From: Acidobacteriota bacterium
Lineage (GTDB): Bacteria > Acidobacteriota > Thermoanaerobaculia > Multivoradales > Multivoraceae
NCBI GenBank assembly: GCA_003388555.1
Contig: QQVD01000026.1
Location: forward strand, 1 to 58,715
Length of the DNA stretch: 58,715 bases
Direction: 5' to 3'
Part shown: in pieces, positions 16,977 through 26,009 of the stretch
Position numbering within the stretch: position 1 is the stretch's first letter
How the letters are laid out: every line of letters starts with the position of its first letter
Notes under the pieces: model-generated
Told to the model about the DNA's origin: nothing
Seen by the model: only the letters and a program-made list of their open reading frames with translations
Database searches by the model: none
Program-made: the position numbers and the translations under genes

Positions 16977-18001
16977 GCCCTGTGGTCGCCTCCGGATCCG
17001 GGATCGCCGGCCTGGCGCAGCTCTCAGCGCAGCAGGTGGCGCTGGTCGTCCTGTTCGGCACGCTGTCGGTCGGCAGCGCCGTACGCCTCGCGGTCGCGGC
17101 CCTGCGCCCCAGCGAGAGCACGGCACAGCGGCTCGCCAGCCTGCGCACCTGGTGGCTCCTCGCCCTGGGCCTCGGCCTGGCGGTGGTGCTCGGCCTGCTC
17201 GGAGTCTGCCTGCTGATGGCGGTGGCCAGCGCCGTGGGCTTCGCCGAGTACCGCCGCCTGGTGGTGCGGCGCGGCGCCGCGAAGGCCGCCTCGGCGGTGC
17301 TCTTCGCCACCGTCCCGGTCGCCTACGCCGCGGTCTATCTCGGCTTCGGCCACGTCGTGCTGCCGTCGCTGCCGCTGGTCTGTCTGCTGCTGGTGGCGGC
17401 GCCCCAGATCGTCGCCGGCGACACCGCCGACTACCTGCGCAACACCGCGGCCCTGGTCTTCGGAGCGGTGCTGCTGATCTTCGCGCTCGCCCACGCGGCG
17501 CTGCTCGCCGCACACTCGGGCACCGATGCCGCGCCTCTCGGCGGCGTCGGCTGGTTCCTCTACCTGGTGCTGCTCACCGAGGCCAACGACATCGCCCAGG
17601 CCCTGGTCGGCCGGCGCCTCGGCCGCCGCAAGATCACGCCGAAGGTGTCGCCCAACAAGAGCCTCGAGGGGCTGCTCGGCGGCACCGCCGCGACGGTGGC
17701 GGCAGCACTGCTGCTCGCTCCCCTGCTGACCACTCTGCGCGATCGACCGGTGCCCTTTCCGGTGGCGCTGCCCGGTGCCGTCGAGCCCTGGGTCTGGCCG
17801 CTGGCCGCCGGCCTGCTGATCAACCTCACCGGCTTCCTCGGGGATCTCAACCTGTCGGCGATCAAGCGCAACCTCGGGGTGAAGGACTCGAGCTCACTGC
17901 TGCCCGGCATGGGCGGAGCCTTGGATCGTCTCGACAGTCTCACTCTGACGGCGCCCTGCTTCTACTACCTGATCGCCCTGCCGGCGCTGTGGTCGACGTG
18001 A
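16973..18001 (+). CDS. CdsA-like phosphatidate cytidylyltransferase
   Basis: A 342-residue polytopic protein resembling CDP-diacylglycerol synthase, which makes CDP-DAG from CTP and phosphatidate. The C-terminal signature region reads SAIKRNLGVKDSSSLLPGMGG followed by DRLDS. In canonical CdsA this region is ...PGHGG..DR.DS; here the His is Met, as I recall for some CdsA-like paralogs. GTG 16973 overlaps the previous stop (GTGA), and its stop overlaps the next GTG. The Met substitution leaves activity or substrate open. Confidence 0.88.
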   Translation: MSPVVASGSGIAGLAQLSAQQVALVVLFGTLSVGSAVRLAVAALRPSESTAQRLASLRTWWLLALGLGLAVVLGLLGVCLLMAVASAVGFAEYRRLVVRRGAAKAASAVLFATVPVAYAAVYLGFGHVVLPSLPLVCLLLVAAPQIVAGDTADYLRNTAALVFGAVLLIFALAHAALLAAHSGTDAAPLGGVGWFLYLVLLTEANDIAQALVGRRLGRRKITPKVSPNKSLEGLLGGTAATVAAALLLAPLLTTLRDRPVPFPVALPGAVEPWVWPLAAGLLINLTGFLGDLNLSAIKRNLGVKDSSSLLPGMGGALDRLDSLTLTAPCFYYLIALPALWST

Positions 18002-18654
18002 GCGATCCGGCCGCTGCGGGCGGCGCACCGCCGCCGGGCCCACCCGCCCGAGGCGCCGAGGAGCGAGCGCAGGCGCGCAGCGAGCGACTGCTGACCCTGC
18101 CCAACGCGATCTGCGTGGCGCGCCTGCTGCTGTCACCGCTGATGGTGGTGTTCGCGGCGCGGGATGCGCGTCTCGCCCTGGTGGTGCTCTTCGTCGCGCT
18201 GACCGTGAGCGACTGGATCGACGGCAAGCTCGCAGTGCTCCTGGACCAGCGTTCGCGCATCGGGCCACAGCTCGACACGGTGGCAGACGCGGCGATGTAC
18301 GGCTGCTTGATCGCGGCGGCCGTCTGGCTGGACGGCGACCGACTGGCCGGCGAGTGGATCTGGCTGACGTCGATGCTCGGTTCCTGGGCCGTGCTGCTGA
18401 TCGCCGGTCTCGTGCGCTTCGGCCGTTGGCCGGCGCTGCACACCCGCGCCGCCAAGCTCGCCTGGGGGGTTGCGGCGTTCGGCGCCGTGGCGTTCCTCGG
18501 CGGATGGGCGGTCTGGCCGCTGCGCCTGGCCCTGCTGGCGGTCGCTGCGGCAAACTTCTATGCCCTCGCGGTGCTGCTGACCCTGCCCGAGTGGCGCACC
18601 GACGTGACCTCGCTCAGCCAGGCGCGCCGCCTCCGCGATCAGAGGCGGAGCTGA
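17998..18654 (+). CDS. CDP-alcohol phosphatidyltransferase family protein
   Basis: A 218-residue membrane enzyme expected to transfer a phosphatidyl group from CDP-DAG to an alcohol. The family motif D-x2-D-G-x2-A-R-x8-G-x3-D-x3-D is present as SDWIDGKLAV...GPQLDTVAD; all four Asp and both Gly are kept, but the Arg after Ala is Val. About five to six hydrophobic helices follow. GTG 17998 overlaps the cdsA-like stop. As last gene of the operon it would use CDP-DAG made by its neighbour; the acceptor alcohol is unknown. Confidence 0.87.
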   Translation: MSDPAAAGGAPPPGPPARGAEERAQARSERLLTLPNAICVARLLLSPLMVVFAARDARLALVVLFVALTVSDWIDGKLAVLLDQRSRIGPQLDTVADAAMYGCLIAAAVWLDGDRLAGEWIWLTSMLGSWAVLLIAGLVRFGRWPALHTRAAKLAWGVAAFGAVAFLGGWAVWPLRLALLAVAAANFYALAVLLTLPEWRTDVTSLSQARRLRDQRRS

Positions 18655-18777
18655 CGCTGCAGCCTCACGGGCCGGCGCCGGTCGGCTCCCAATCGGGCAG
18701 CCATCGCGGCGACGTGCCGGCGAGTGTGTCGCCGGGTTCGTGCCAGCCCTGGATCGCGCCGGCGCGGGGGTCGCCGC

Positions 18778-19908
18778 TCAGACCGCGGCCGCGGTCTCGA
18801 ACACCGGCTCACCGAGCACCTCCCAGCGTGGCTCGACGCCCAGGCCCGGCTGTCGGCTGGCGGTGAGCAGGCCGGCATCGGCGCTGCCGGGCTGCGACCG
18901 CCGCGGCGCCCCGGTGGCGTTGCTGACGGTCACGTAGCTGTTGAAGTCGGTGCAGCTGAACAGCAGCTCGGGCGGCGTGCTGTGGGCCAGGTGGGCGATC
19001 GCAGCGGTCACGATGTCGCCGCCCCAGCTGTCCTCGATCGTCATCGCGATCCCGAGAGCGACGCAGAGGTCGCGCGCCTGGCGCGCTCGGGTGAGCCCTC
19101 CCAGCTTGCTGATCTTGAGGTTCACCACGTCCATCGCTCCGTCGGCGTGCCCGCGCAGCAGCGGCGTGAGCCCGTCGACGCTCTCGTCGAGCACGAACGG
19201 GTGGTCGGTGCGGCGCCGGATCTGCAGGCACTCCTCGTAGGTCCTGCACGGCTGCTCGACGTAGACGTCGACTTCGCGCACCGCCCGCACGACCCGCGCC
19301 GCCTCGTGCATCAGCCAACCGGTGTTGGCATCCGCGACCAGGACGTCGCCGTCCTCGAGCACCGCGCGGGTGGCCCGGATGCGCTCGACGTCGATGCCGG
19401 GATCGCCGCCCACCTTGAGCTGGAAGCGACGGTACCCGGCACGGCGGTGCTCGGCGACGCGCTCCGCCATGGCGTCGGGGTCCTGCTGCGAGATCGCCCG
19501 GTAGAGGGTCGCTCCGGCGCCGAAACGCCCTCCCAGCAGGGTCGTCGCCGGCTGTCCGCACGCCTTGCCGAGCAGGTCCCAGCACGCCATGTCGAGCGCC
19601 GACTTGACGTAGGGGTGGCCCTTGAGCGCCGCGTCCATGGTGCGGTTCAGGCGCTCGAGCTGTCGCGGATCCTCACCCAGCAGGTGCGGCGCCAGCTCGC
19701 GGATGCCGGCCCGCGCGCCGGCGCCGTAGGCCGGCAGGTAGAACGGCCCGAGAGGACAGACCTCACCGTAGCCCGATGCCCCGGTGTCGGTGTCGATCGC
19801 CACCACGGTGCTGTCGAACACCTCGACGGACTTGCCGCCGGACCAGTTGTAGCTCCCCTCGTGCAGCGGCAGGTCGACCTGGAAGGCACGCACTCTCTCG
19901 ATCTTCAT
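18778..19908 (-). CDS. Enolase-superfamily enzyme (cis-3-hydroxy-L-proline dehydratase-like)
   Basis: A 376-residue mandelate racemase/muconate lactonizing-type TIM-barrel enzyme. An N-terminal capping domain with [19 protein letters not shown] and [12 protein letters not shown] is followed by barrel residues FQLKVGG (catalytic Lys), [13 protein letters not shown] and LDESVDG as metal ligands, and LKISKLGG with the second Lys. The opening sequence matches what I recall of proteins annotated as cis-3-hydroxy-L-proline dehydratase, so amino-acid catabolism is likely. Exact substrate is tentative. Start ATG 19908. Confidence 0.82.
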   Translation of the reverse strand: MKIERVRAFQVDLPLHEGSYNWSGGKSVEVFDSTVVAIDTDTGASGYGEVCPLGPFYLPAYGAGARAGIRELAPHLLGEDPRQLERLNRTMDAALKGHPYVKSALDMACWDLLGKACGQPATTLLGGRFGAGATLYRAISQQDPDAMAERVAEHRRAGYRRFQLKVGGDPGIDVERIRATRAVLEDGDVLVADANTGWLMHEAARVVRAVREVDVYVEQPCRTYEECLQIRRRTDHPFVLDESVDGLTPLLRGHADGAMDVVNLKISKLGGLTRARQARDLCVALGIAMTIEDSWGGDIVTAAIAHLAHSTPPELLFSCTDFNSYVTVSNATGAPRRSQPGSADAGLLTASRQPGLGVEPRWEVLGEPVFETAAAV

Positions 19909-20199
19909 CGTCCGAGCTCCGGAGGTGGAGGACGAGGCTAGCAGTCCCGGAGGGCCCTTCGGGCCACCCTCGAGATGGATGCAAATGGGTGCTGGGGTAA
20001 GGACGGGCAGCCGCGGGCAAGCGTGGATTCTGGCGCTTACGATCCGTCTCTCGGGCCATTTTCAAAGCAGCCGACAAGAGACTCGACACGGACGTCGGCC
20101 GCTGCTGGAGAGCCGGCGCGAGCACTAACGTCGTCGCGAGCCCGGGTTCCAGAGACCTCCGCGGCGCCGCCGACGACGCCCGTACACTAGGCCTGGCCG

Positions 20200-20757
20200 A
20201 TGCTCTACTTCGCTTACGGTTCCAACCTGCTCGTCGCCCGCCTCCGCCAGGCCGACCGCTGCCCCTCGGCGCGGCCGCTGACGGTGGCACGTCTCGACCG
20301 CCACCGGCTCGACTTCGCCAAGCGCAGCGACGTCGACGGCAGCAGCAAGTGCACCGTGCTTCCCGATCCGGCGCGGAGCGTGCACGGCGTGCTCTACGAG
20401 ATCGCCCAGGCCCACGAACGCCGCGCGCTCGACGCCGTCGAGGGCGTCGGCAAGGGTTACGAGGTGCAGGAGGTCTCCGTCAGCTGCCTGGCCGGCGGGC
20501 GGCACACCGCCTTCACGTACATCGCCCAACCAGCGTGGACCGATCCGGCGCTCCTGCCCTACGACTGGTATCGCGATCTCGTCCTGCACGGAGCGCTCGA
20601 GCACGGCCTGCCCGAAGAGCTCGTCGCCCGCCTGCGGCGTACCGCCACGCGAACGGACCCCGATCGCGCTCGCGCCGAACGCGAGCGGCTCGCGTTGTCC
20701 GGCGACGTCCGCAACGCCAACCGCAGCGTGCACGGAGGCTGCGGCTGCAGCGTTTGA
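20200..20757 (+). CDS. Gamma-glutamylcyclotransferase-like protein
   Basis: A 185-residue GGCT-fold protein. The substrate-binding loop FAYGSNL is at the extreme N-terminus, and LDAVEGVGKGYE carries the probable catalytic Glu about 90 residues in. Enzymes of this fold release 5-oxoproline from gamma-glutamyl compounds. The C-terminal 40 residues extend past the core and end GGCGCSV, a cysteine-bearing tail without clear function. It starts at ATG 20200 and converges with the DUF4097-like gene with a 9-bp gap. Confidence 0.85.
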   Translation: MLYFAYGSNLLVARLRQADRCPSARPLTVARLDRHRLDFAKRSDVDGSSKCTVLPDPARSVHGVLYEIAQAHERRALDAVEGVGKGYEVQEVSVSCLAGGRHTAFTYIAQPAWTDPALLPYDWYRDLVLHGALEHGLPEELVARLRRTATRTDPDRARAERERLALSGDVRNANRSVHGGCGCSV

Positions 20758-20766
20758 GGACCGGAC

Positions 20767-21735
20767 TCAGTCGTCGAGCCGCAGCACCACGTCGCCGTCG
20801 CCGGTGGCGGCGCGCAGCAGGGCCCCGCCGCCGTTCAGCTTGCCTTCCACCCTGCGCTCGCGGCGCTCGCCGGCGAAGGATCCGAGGTCGCCGCGAAGAG
20901 CCACCTCCTCGCCGCGCAGGCTGATGTCGGCTGCCAGGGTCGAGCGCGCGGCGATGTCGACGTCGCCGTCCCCGGTGCGCAGGCTGGCGCCGGCGAAGTC
21001 CTCGAAGAAGAGACTCAGGTTGCCGTCGCCGGTCATCGCGTCGACGGCGCCGCGGATGCCGCGGATGTCGATGTTGCCGTCGCCGGTGCGCACCGTCGCC
21101 TCGTCGGCGACCAGGCCCGCCAGTCGCACGTTGCCGTCGCCGGTGGAGATCGAGACTTCGGCGGCGTCGAGCACGCCGAGCTCGATGTTGCCGTCGCCCG
21201 TGCGCAGCACGATGCGGCCGCCCTCGACCGCCGCGAGATCGATGTTGCCGTCGCCGGTGGTGATCGAGACGTCGCCGGTGATCTCCTGCACCGAGACGTT
21301 GCCGTCCCCGGTGCGCACGTCGAGATCGAAGCGCGAGGGCAGCTCGACGCGGGCGGTGATCGAGTAGTTGCCCCAGCCCCAGCGCAGGCTGCTGCGCTGA
21401 GGTCGACGCGAGGCGATCGAGACGCCTTCGCCGTCCTCGACGAAGGTGAACCCGAGCTCGTCGTAGGCCCGGCGGGCGCGATCGAGATCTCCGCTCAGCA
21501 CCATCTCGACCTGCAGGGAAGACCCGCCCCCGGTGCGCACGACGACGTTGGCATCGCTGACGTCGACACGCAGGAGGTCGCCTGGCTGCACCCGGAAGGT
21601 CTTGCTCGCAGCGATCTCCTCCGCCGCCATGGCGGGTGCGACGAGCAGCGCGCAGAGTGCCGACGCGAGCGCCACGCGACGGCGCCAGCAGCCTGGATCA
21701 CGGGGGGTGGTCGGGGGTCGTGTCACGAAGGTCAT
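20767..21735 (-). CDS. Exported DUF4097-like beta-repeat protein
   Basis: A 322-residue protein with a signal peptide (VALASALCALLVAPAMA, cleavage after about 37), followed by strands typical of DUF4097 putative adhesin-like proteins. Eight copies of a T-G-D-G-N/D motif recur about every 20 residues (for example VRTGDGNVSV, LRTGDGNIEL, AATGDGDVVL), predicting a stacked beta-solenoid with Asp/Asn turns. No anchor follows, so a periplasmic or surface location is likely. The start at 21735 is supported by GGAG 8 nt upstream. Function unknown. Confidence 0.85.
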   Translation of the reverse strand: MTFVTRPPTTPRDPGCWRRRVALASALCALLVAPAMAAEEIAASKTFRVQPGDLLRVDVSDANVVVRTGGGSSLQVEMVLSGDLDRARRAYDELGFTFVEDGEGVSIASRRPQRSSLRWGWGNYSITARVELPSRFDLDVRTGDGNVSVQEITGDVSITTGDGNIDLAAVEGGRIVLRTGDGNIELGVLDAAEVSISTGDGNVRLAGLVADEATVRTGDGNIDIRGIRGAVDAMTGDGNLSLFFEDFAGASLRTGDGDVDIAARSTLAADISLRGEEVALRGDLGSFAGERRERRVEGKLNGGGALLRAATGDGDVVLRLDD

Positions 21736-21869
21736 GGTGGGCGCTCCTGCCGAATCGGGTCTCTGCTCGCGGGCACCGTGGATGGCCCGTCCTCGAGGAC
21801 GGGTGGAGGCCCGCGGCGTCCGCTCCCGACTACGCAGGCTGGGAAGGCAGGGTTTCGCCGCCTGGTGGA

Positions 21870-21891
21870 CCGTCGCCGGGATCCGCGACGG
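21870..21891 (-). terminator. Hairpin between small membrane gene and DUF4097-like gene
   Basis: ccgtcgc and gcgacgg form a 7-bp stem around an 8-nt loop (21870-21891). A perfect 18-bp palindrome lies nearby at 21786-21803. Both sit in the 217-bp gap between two co-oriented minus-strand genes, so termination after the small membrane gene or attenuation of the next gene is possible. Inference only. Confidence 0.35.
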
Positions 21892-21952
21892 TGGGACGAG
21901 GCGAGACGCCGTCCGTCTGGCTCCGGCGCGCCACGCCTCTTCAGCTCGCAGC

Positions 21953-22195
21953 TCAGCCGCGACCAGCGCCACCGCCGCCGCCCCGACCGGGGCGCCGATC
22001 CTGGTCGGCGGCGCCGATCCTCGCGAGATCCTCCTTCTTGACCTCGATCGCACCGACCACGAGGAAGACCACACACACCGTGACGAAGGCGAAGAGCATC
22101 GGCCCGCCCCACGACGGCAGCACCACCGAGCAGGCGGCGAGCAAGAAGGCGACGGCCGCGACGACGAAGTAGGAGCAGCTCGGCCGCCAGCTCAC
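21953..22195 (-). CDS. Small two-helix membrane protein
   Basis: An 80-residue protein with two hydrophobic helices (about 9-27 and 31-49), then a charged segment and a Gly/Arg-rich end. I do not recognise a family. It is supported as a gene by its GTG start at 22195 with AAGGAG 6 nt upstream, and by its place 57 bp after the SDR gene in the same direction. Confidence 0.65.
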   Translation of the reverse strand: MSWRPSCSYFVVAAVAFLLAACSVVLPSWGGPMLFAFVTVCVVFLVVGAIEVKKEDLARIGAADQDRRPGRGGGGGAGRG

Positions 22196-22252
22196 CGGCG
22201 ACTCCTTCGCGAGCGGGGACCGGCAGCCATCGCGCCGGCGCCGCGACCGTCC

Positions 22253-23008
22253 TCAGCCACCGCCGTGCACGTTGATCTTCTCGCCGGTGACGTAGCCGAA
22301 GCGATCCGAGACCAGGCCGCGCACCACACCGGCGATGTCCTCGGGCTGGCAGACGCGGCCGAACGGCATCTCGTCGTCGAGCTGGCGCAGATCCTCGATC
22401 CCGGAGCGCGCCTTCACCAGGCGCCTGCCCATCTCGGTCTCGACGAGGCCGGGCGCGACGATGTTGACCCGCACCCCGTCCGGGCGCAGCTCCTTGGCCA
22501 GGGTCCAGGCCAGCGACTCCATCGCCGCCTTCGCCATGTTGTAGGGGGCGCCCCCGGCGGCGTGGCGCAGGGTGGCCACCGAGGAGATCATCACGATGTC
22601 GGAGCGCCGGTGCTGGCGCAGGTGCTTCGCCAGCCGACCACACAACCGGTGCGGACCCAGGGCGTGCACCCGCAGCACCCGCTCGAGCTCGGCCGGATCG
22701 GTCTCCTCCACGGTGTGGCCGCGCGACGCGATGCCGGCGTTGTTGACCAGGATCGACGGCGGTCCGAGCTCGGCGACGACCGTCTCGACCATCGCGTCGA
22801 CCGCCTCCGTGTCGTCGATCGACGCCGCCACGCACAGCGCCCGCCGGCCCATCTCGCGCGCCGCCCTTGCCGTCTCCTCCGCCGCCGCCGCGTCGCGGCG
22901 GTAGTTGATCGCCACGTCGGCGCCGTCCTCGGCCAGGGCCAGGGCGATGGCGCGACCGATGCCGCGACTCCCCCCGGTGACCAGCGCCACCCTTCCCGTC
23001 AGGCTCAT
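22253..23008 (-). CDS. SDR-family oxidoreductase (FabG-like)
   Basis: A 251-residue short-chain dehydrogenase. The nucleotide-binding motif is TGGSRGIG near residue 11, the NNAG motif follows, and the catalytic Ser-Tyr-Lys set is in ISSVAT and YNMAK. The C-terminus ends GEKINVHGGG, the normal FabG-type close. NADP preference is suggested by NYRRD after the second strand. Start ATG 23008; substrate not determinable. It leads the small membrane gene downstream. Confidence 0.92.
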   Translation of the reverse strand: MSLTGRVALVTGGSRGIGRAIALALAEDGADVAINYRRDAAAAEETARAAREMGRRALCVAASIDDTEAVDAMVETVVAELGPPSILVNNAGIASRGHTVEETDPAELERVLRVHALGPHRLCGRLAKHLRQHRRSDIVMISSVATLRHAAGGAPYNMAKAAMESLAWTLAKELRPDGVRVNIVAPGLVETEMGRRLVKARSGIEDLRQLDDEMPFGRVCQPEDIAGVVRGLVSDRFGYVTGEKINVHGGG

Positions 23009-23157
23009 GCTCCGCTCTCCAGTCTCCGGCGCCAGGGCCGCTCCAGCGCGGCAGGCGTTCGGAGCGTAGCGCGACGCCGCACCGCGACCAGCTGCGCCGC
23101 CGAGGCGCTGCCCGGAGTGCTGCTGCGCCGGGCCTTCGGCTAGCCCTGCGCAGCGAC

Positions 23158-24519
23158 TCAGCGCACGGCGGCGGGGCTGTGCTCCCGGGCGTCCTCGACC
23201 GCCGCCACGATCGGGAACGCCAGGTCGAAGAGGCGACCGCCGAGGCCGAGATACCAGACGAGCGCCAACGAAAGGTGCAGCGGGAAGAACGGCCAGGTCC
23301 AGCGACAACGCGCCGTCAGACGCAGCAGGGCGGCCGCTCCGCACCAGCGGTGCTCCCCGCTCACCGAGGCCGGCACCGCGTCGCCCTGCGCCACGGGCTC
23401 GTCCTCGGACGGCCTACGCAGGGCGGGCGATTCGCCCACCAGCAGTCGCGGCGCCTGCGGATCCGCGGTGACCGTCAACCGAACACTGTCGGCTGGCGCC
23501 AGCCGCGCCAGCGCCGCCACCAGGCCGGGCAGTCGCCGCGCGTCCCCGCGCACCGTCACCTCGAGCCGCGGCACCGCGCCGAGCCAGGCGAGGACCCGCG
23601 CCGTCGTGCGCTCCTCGAGGAAGAGCACGTAGACCAGGCACATGATCAGGCCGAAGGTGAGCAGCCCCATGCCGAAAGCGATGCCCAGGTGCAGCATCAC
23701 ACCGAGGGTCAGGATCCACGGCCGGGTACGGCGGAACCAGACCATGGTCGGGAAGAGCCACTGGAATGCCAGGGTCGTGTACGTACCGATCATCCCCACC
23801 CACGGCCAACGCGTGACGATCTCGTTCATCCACGGATGACTGAACGCATCGGCCTGCAGGATGTAGTAGAGCGCCATGCCGCGCTGCCACAGCTCGCCGT
23901 TGAGCTTGAGCATGCCGGCGGTGAGGTACACGATGACCACCTGCAGCCGCATCAACACCAGACCCGCGTTGGACACAGCGATGCGCAGACGGTCCCAGTC
24001 GGTGCGAGCGATCCGGTGGTGCCCGCTGGTGTCGACCAGGACCAGGTAGAGGAGCAGCAGCTCCGAGAGGTTGTTGCCGCCGTCGAGCAGCGACGGCGCC
24101 ATCGCGTTGACGTTGAGCGTCGCGACGTAGATCAGGAGAGTGACGAGCCGAGAGGTCACTCCGGTCAGCGCGGCGCACAGCAACCCGACCTGGACGACGA
24201 CGAAGACCGTGTAGAAGCCTTCGAAGCCAGGGGCGAGGGAGAGCCTGAACACCCAGTGCACCAGCGACGAGGCGTCGAACGGCTCGCGGATCACCAGCGA
24301 GTCGGGCGCGAAGATCTCCCGGGCGAAGGGCAGCAACAGGAGGGTGTGCAGCAGCAGCCAGGCGAAGAAGAGGTTGCGGAAGAGCCTCTTGGTGGACGGG
24401 GAGCGCTCCGCTTCGGTGAACCAGTCCAGGCCCCGGCGCAGCCGCTCGGTGGCCAGACCCAGATGCGCACCCACGGGCGTTGGCGGTCTCCCTTCCAGCA
24501 GCCGATCGTTCGCGTTCAT
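23158..24519 (-). CDS. HTTM-domain membrane protein (vitamin K carboxylase-like)
   Basis: A 453-residue polytopic membrane protein of the HTTM family, which is related to vitamin K-dependent gamma-glutamyl carboxylase. The core shows several helices, LDGGNNLSELLLLYL (about 145-159) and YLTAGMLKLNGELWQRG (about 198-214). Lys205 in this stretch aligns, from memory, with the catalytic Lys of the carboxylase. The C-terminal part (about 320-430) resembles a DUF393 thiol-disulfide domain without its DxxCxxC motif. It overlaps the DUF5819-like gene by ATGA (24516-24519), so the two are translationally coupled. Reaction unknown. Confidence 0.85.
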   Translation of the reverse strand: MNANDRLLEGRPPTPVGAHLGLATERLRRGLDWFTEAERSPSTKRLFRNLFFAWLLLHTLLLLPFAREIFAPDSLVIREPFDASSLVHWVFRLSLAPGFEGFYTVFVVVQVGLLCAALTGVTSRLVTLLIYVATLNVNAMAPSLLDGGNNLSELLLLYLVLVDTSGHHRIARTDWDRLRIAVSNAGLVLMRLQVVIVYLTAGMLKLNGELWQRGMALYYILQADAFSHPWMNEIVTRWPWVGMIGTYTTLAFQWLFPTMVWFRRTRPWILTLGVMLHLGIAFGMGLLTFGLIMCLVYVLFLEERTTARVLAWLGAVPRLEVTVRGDARRLPGLVAALARLAPADSVRLTVTADPQAPRLLVGESPALRRPSEDEPVAQGDAVPASVSGEHRWCGAAALLRLTARCRWTWPFFPLHLSLALVWYLGLGGRLFDLAFPIVAAVEDAREHSPAAVR

Positions 24520-25310
24520 GGCGCCGCCTCCGCCAGGAGGAGTCCAGCGGCCCTCTCGCCGAGCGAAGCGGTGGAGCTCTCCGCCGGCGCGACCTCGATC
24601 GGCGGCAGCGGCACCTCCATCACCGAGCCCCAGACCGCGCTCTCGTCGTGCCGCTTCGAGAACGGCTTGGGCAGGAAGTCGAGCAGCTTCACCTGAGCCG
24701 CCACGACGCTGTCGCCGCCGTTCGCCCGGCAGGCCCGCACCGCGTAGCGCTGCGCCAGCTCGACCGAGGGCTCGCTCACCAGGAGCGGCACGACGTCACG
24801 GCCCGTGCATTGGGCTGCGCTCTCACCGTCTGTCTCCACCGGCATCTCGCCGCCCTCTGCCTCGGCCCTGGACTGCCTGCAGGATTCCTGCGCAGCGACG
24901 ACGGACTCGCGCAGGTCGGAGCCGATCGAGTGGTAGAACTGCACCAGCTTGCCGTGGCCGAGGACCCGGAACCGATAGTGCTGGCGGTAGAGGTCTTCGA
25001 GCGGATCGGCCCACGGCGTCCATTCGCCGGAGGCGCTGCGGCAGCGCACCGGCAACTTCACCGAATCGAAGGCCGGCATCGGGCTGAACAGGTGCCAGCG
25101 CTGGCGGAAGAAGGGCTCCATGTAGGCAGCCACGACTTCCTGCAGGCTCAGCTTCGCCAGATTCGGCGGCCCGAGGTAGATGGCAGTCATGAGGACGTGC
25201 ACACCGATCAGGATCGCTACCCCGGCGCCGATGCCGCGCGCCAGCGAACATGGGCCCTTGCGGGGCTCGTCGGCGGGAGCCGTCGGTTTCGGATCTCGCC
25301 TCTCTTCCAT
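24516..25310 (-). CDS. DUF5819-like membrane-anchored protein
   Basis: A 264-residue protein with one N-terminal helix (GIGAGVAILIGVHVLMTAIY, about 26-45) and a soluble domain starting with the characteristic RQRWHLFSPMP, as in DUF5819 proteins that accompany HTTM genes. The start at 25310 has AGGAGG 6 nt upstream. The stop overlaps the HTTM start by ATGA. The soluble domain faces outside if the positive-inside rule holds. It is probably a functional partner of the HTTM protein; no enzymatic motif is seen. Confidence 0.75.
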   Translation of the reverse strand: MEERRDPKPTAPADEPRKGPCSLARGIGAGVAILIGVHVLMTAIYLGPPNLAKLSLQEVVAAYMEPFFRQRWHLFSPMPAFDSVKLPVRCRSASGEWTPWADPLEDLYRQHYRFRVLGHGKLVQFYHSIGSDLRESVVAAQESCRQSRAEAEGGEMPVETDGESAAQCTGRDVVPLLVSEPSVELAQRYAVRACRANGGDSVVAAQVKLLDFLPKPFSKRHDESAVWGSVMEVPLPPIEVAPAESSTASLGERAAGLLLAEAAP

Positions 25311-25418
25311 CGCTTTCCTCCTGTGCCATCCGGTGCCGCCTCGGGACTCTTCATGGTCGAGCGGCGGCGGCCGAAAACACGGCTTCCGAGGCCGCGACGG
25401 CCCCGGAAGCCACACTGC

Positions 25419-26009
25419 TCATCGCTCCGCGAGCAGATCGCTGAAGTCGTAGTCGAGATCGCTCGACGACGATCGCAGCTCGGGCGAGCCCGACCCTCCG
25501 AAGCCGTTGACATCGAGCGACTGCACGAAGTCGAGCTCGCTGCTGTTCATGCTGCGCATGACGACCTCCTTGCCACCGGCCAGATTGCCGAGATCCTTGG
25601 CGATGGCGTAGCCGAGGGCCGCTGCGCCGACCAGGGCCGCCACCACCGGAGCGACGCCGAGCACCCTTCCTCCGCTCAGCGCCTGCTCCTTCTCGGAGTA
25701 GGACATCGCCTCCCACATCGAGATCGCCGAGAGCAGCCCCGGTTCGGCGCCCTTCGCCCGGGCGTTCTTCATCGCCTGGTCGAAGGCACCGACGACCTCC
25801 TGCTTCTGCTCGGTCGACAGCCCGGGCGCGAACTGCGGAACGCGATTCTTGGGCATCTCCTTGAGCGTGCGCTTGAGATCACTGGTGACGAAGCGTTCGT
25901 ACTTGCCTCCCTGCGCGATCGCCTCGGGCAGTACGGCCGAGCCGACGAGCAGAGCGACGAGGAGGGCGAATGACACCCGCCTCGACACGCTGGATGTCTC
26001 GCTCTTCAT
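25419..26009 (-). CDS. Exported protein, tandem family member 1
   Basis: A 196-residue unrecognised protein, one of four tandem paralogs (to 27823). It has a signal peptide ending AIAQG, a helical region with FAPGLSTEQKQ and WEAMSYSEKEQAL, a glycine-rich hydrophobic segment (VLGVAPVVAALVGAAALGYA) and a polar C-terminus with RSMNSSELDF and LDYDF. The last two motifs, in varied form, occur in all four copies. It is translationally coupled to the previous copy (its start at 26009 overlaps the 26006 stop). Function unknown. Confidence 0.8.
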   Translation of the reverse strand: MKSETSSVSRRVSFALLVALLVGSAVLPEAIAQGGKYERFVTSDLKRTLKEMPKNRVPQFAPGLSTEQKQEVVGAFDQAMKNARAKGAEPGLLSAISMWEAMSYSEKEQALSGGRVLGVAPVVAALVGAAALGYAIAKDLGNLAGGKEVVMRSMNSSELDFVQSLDVNGFGGSGSPELRSSSSDLDYDFSDLLAER

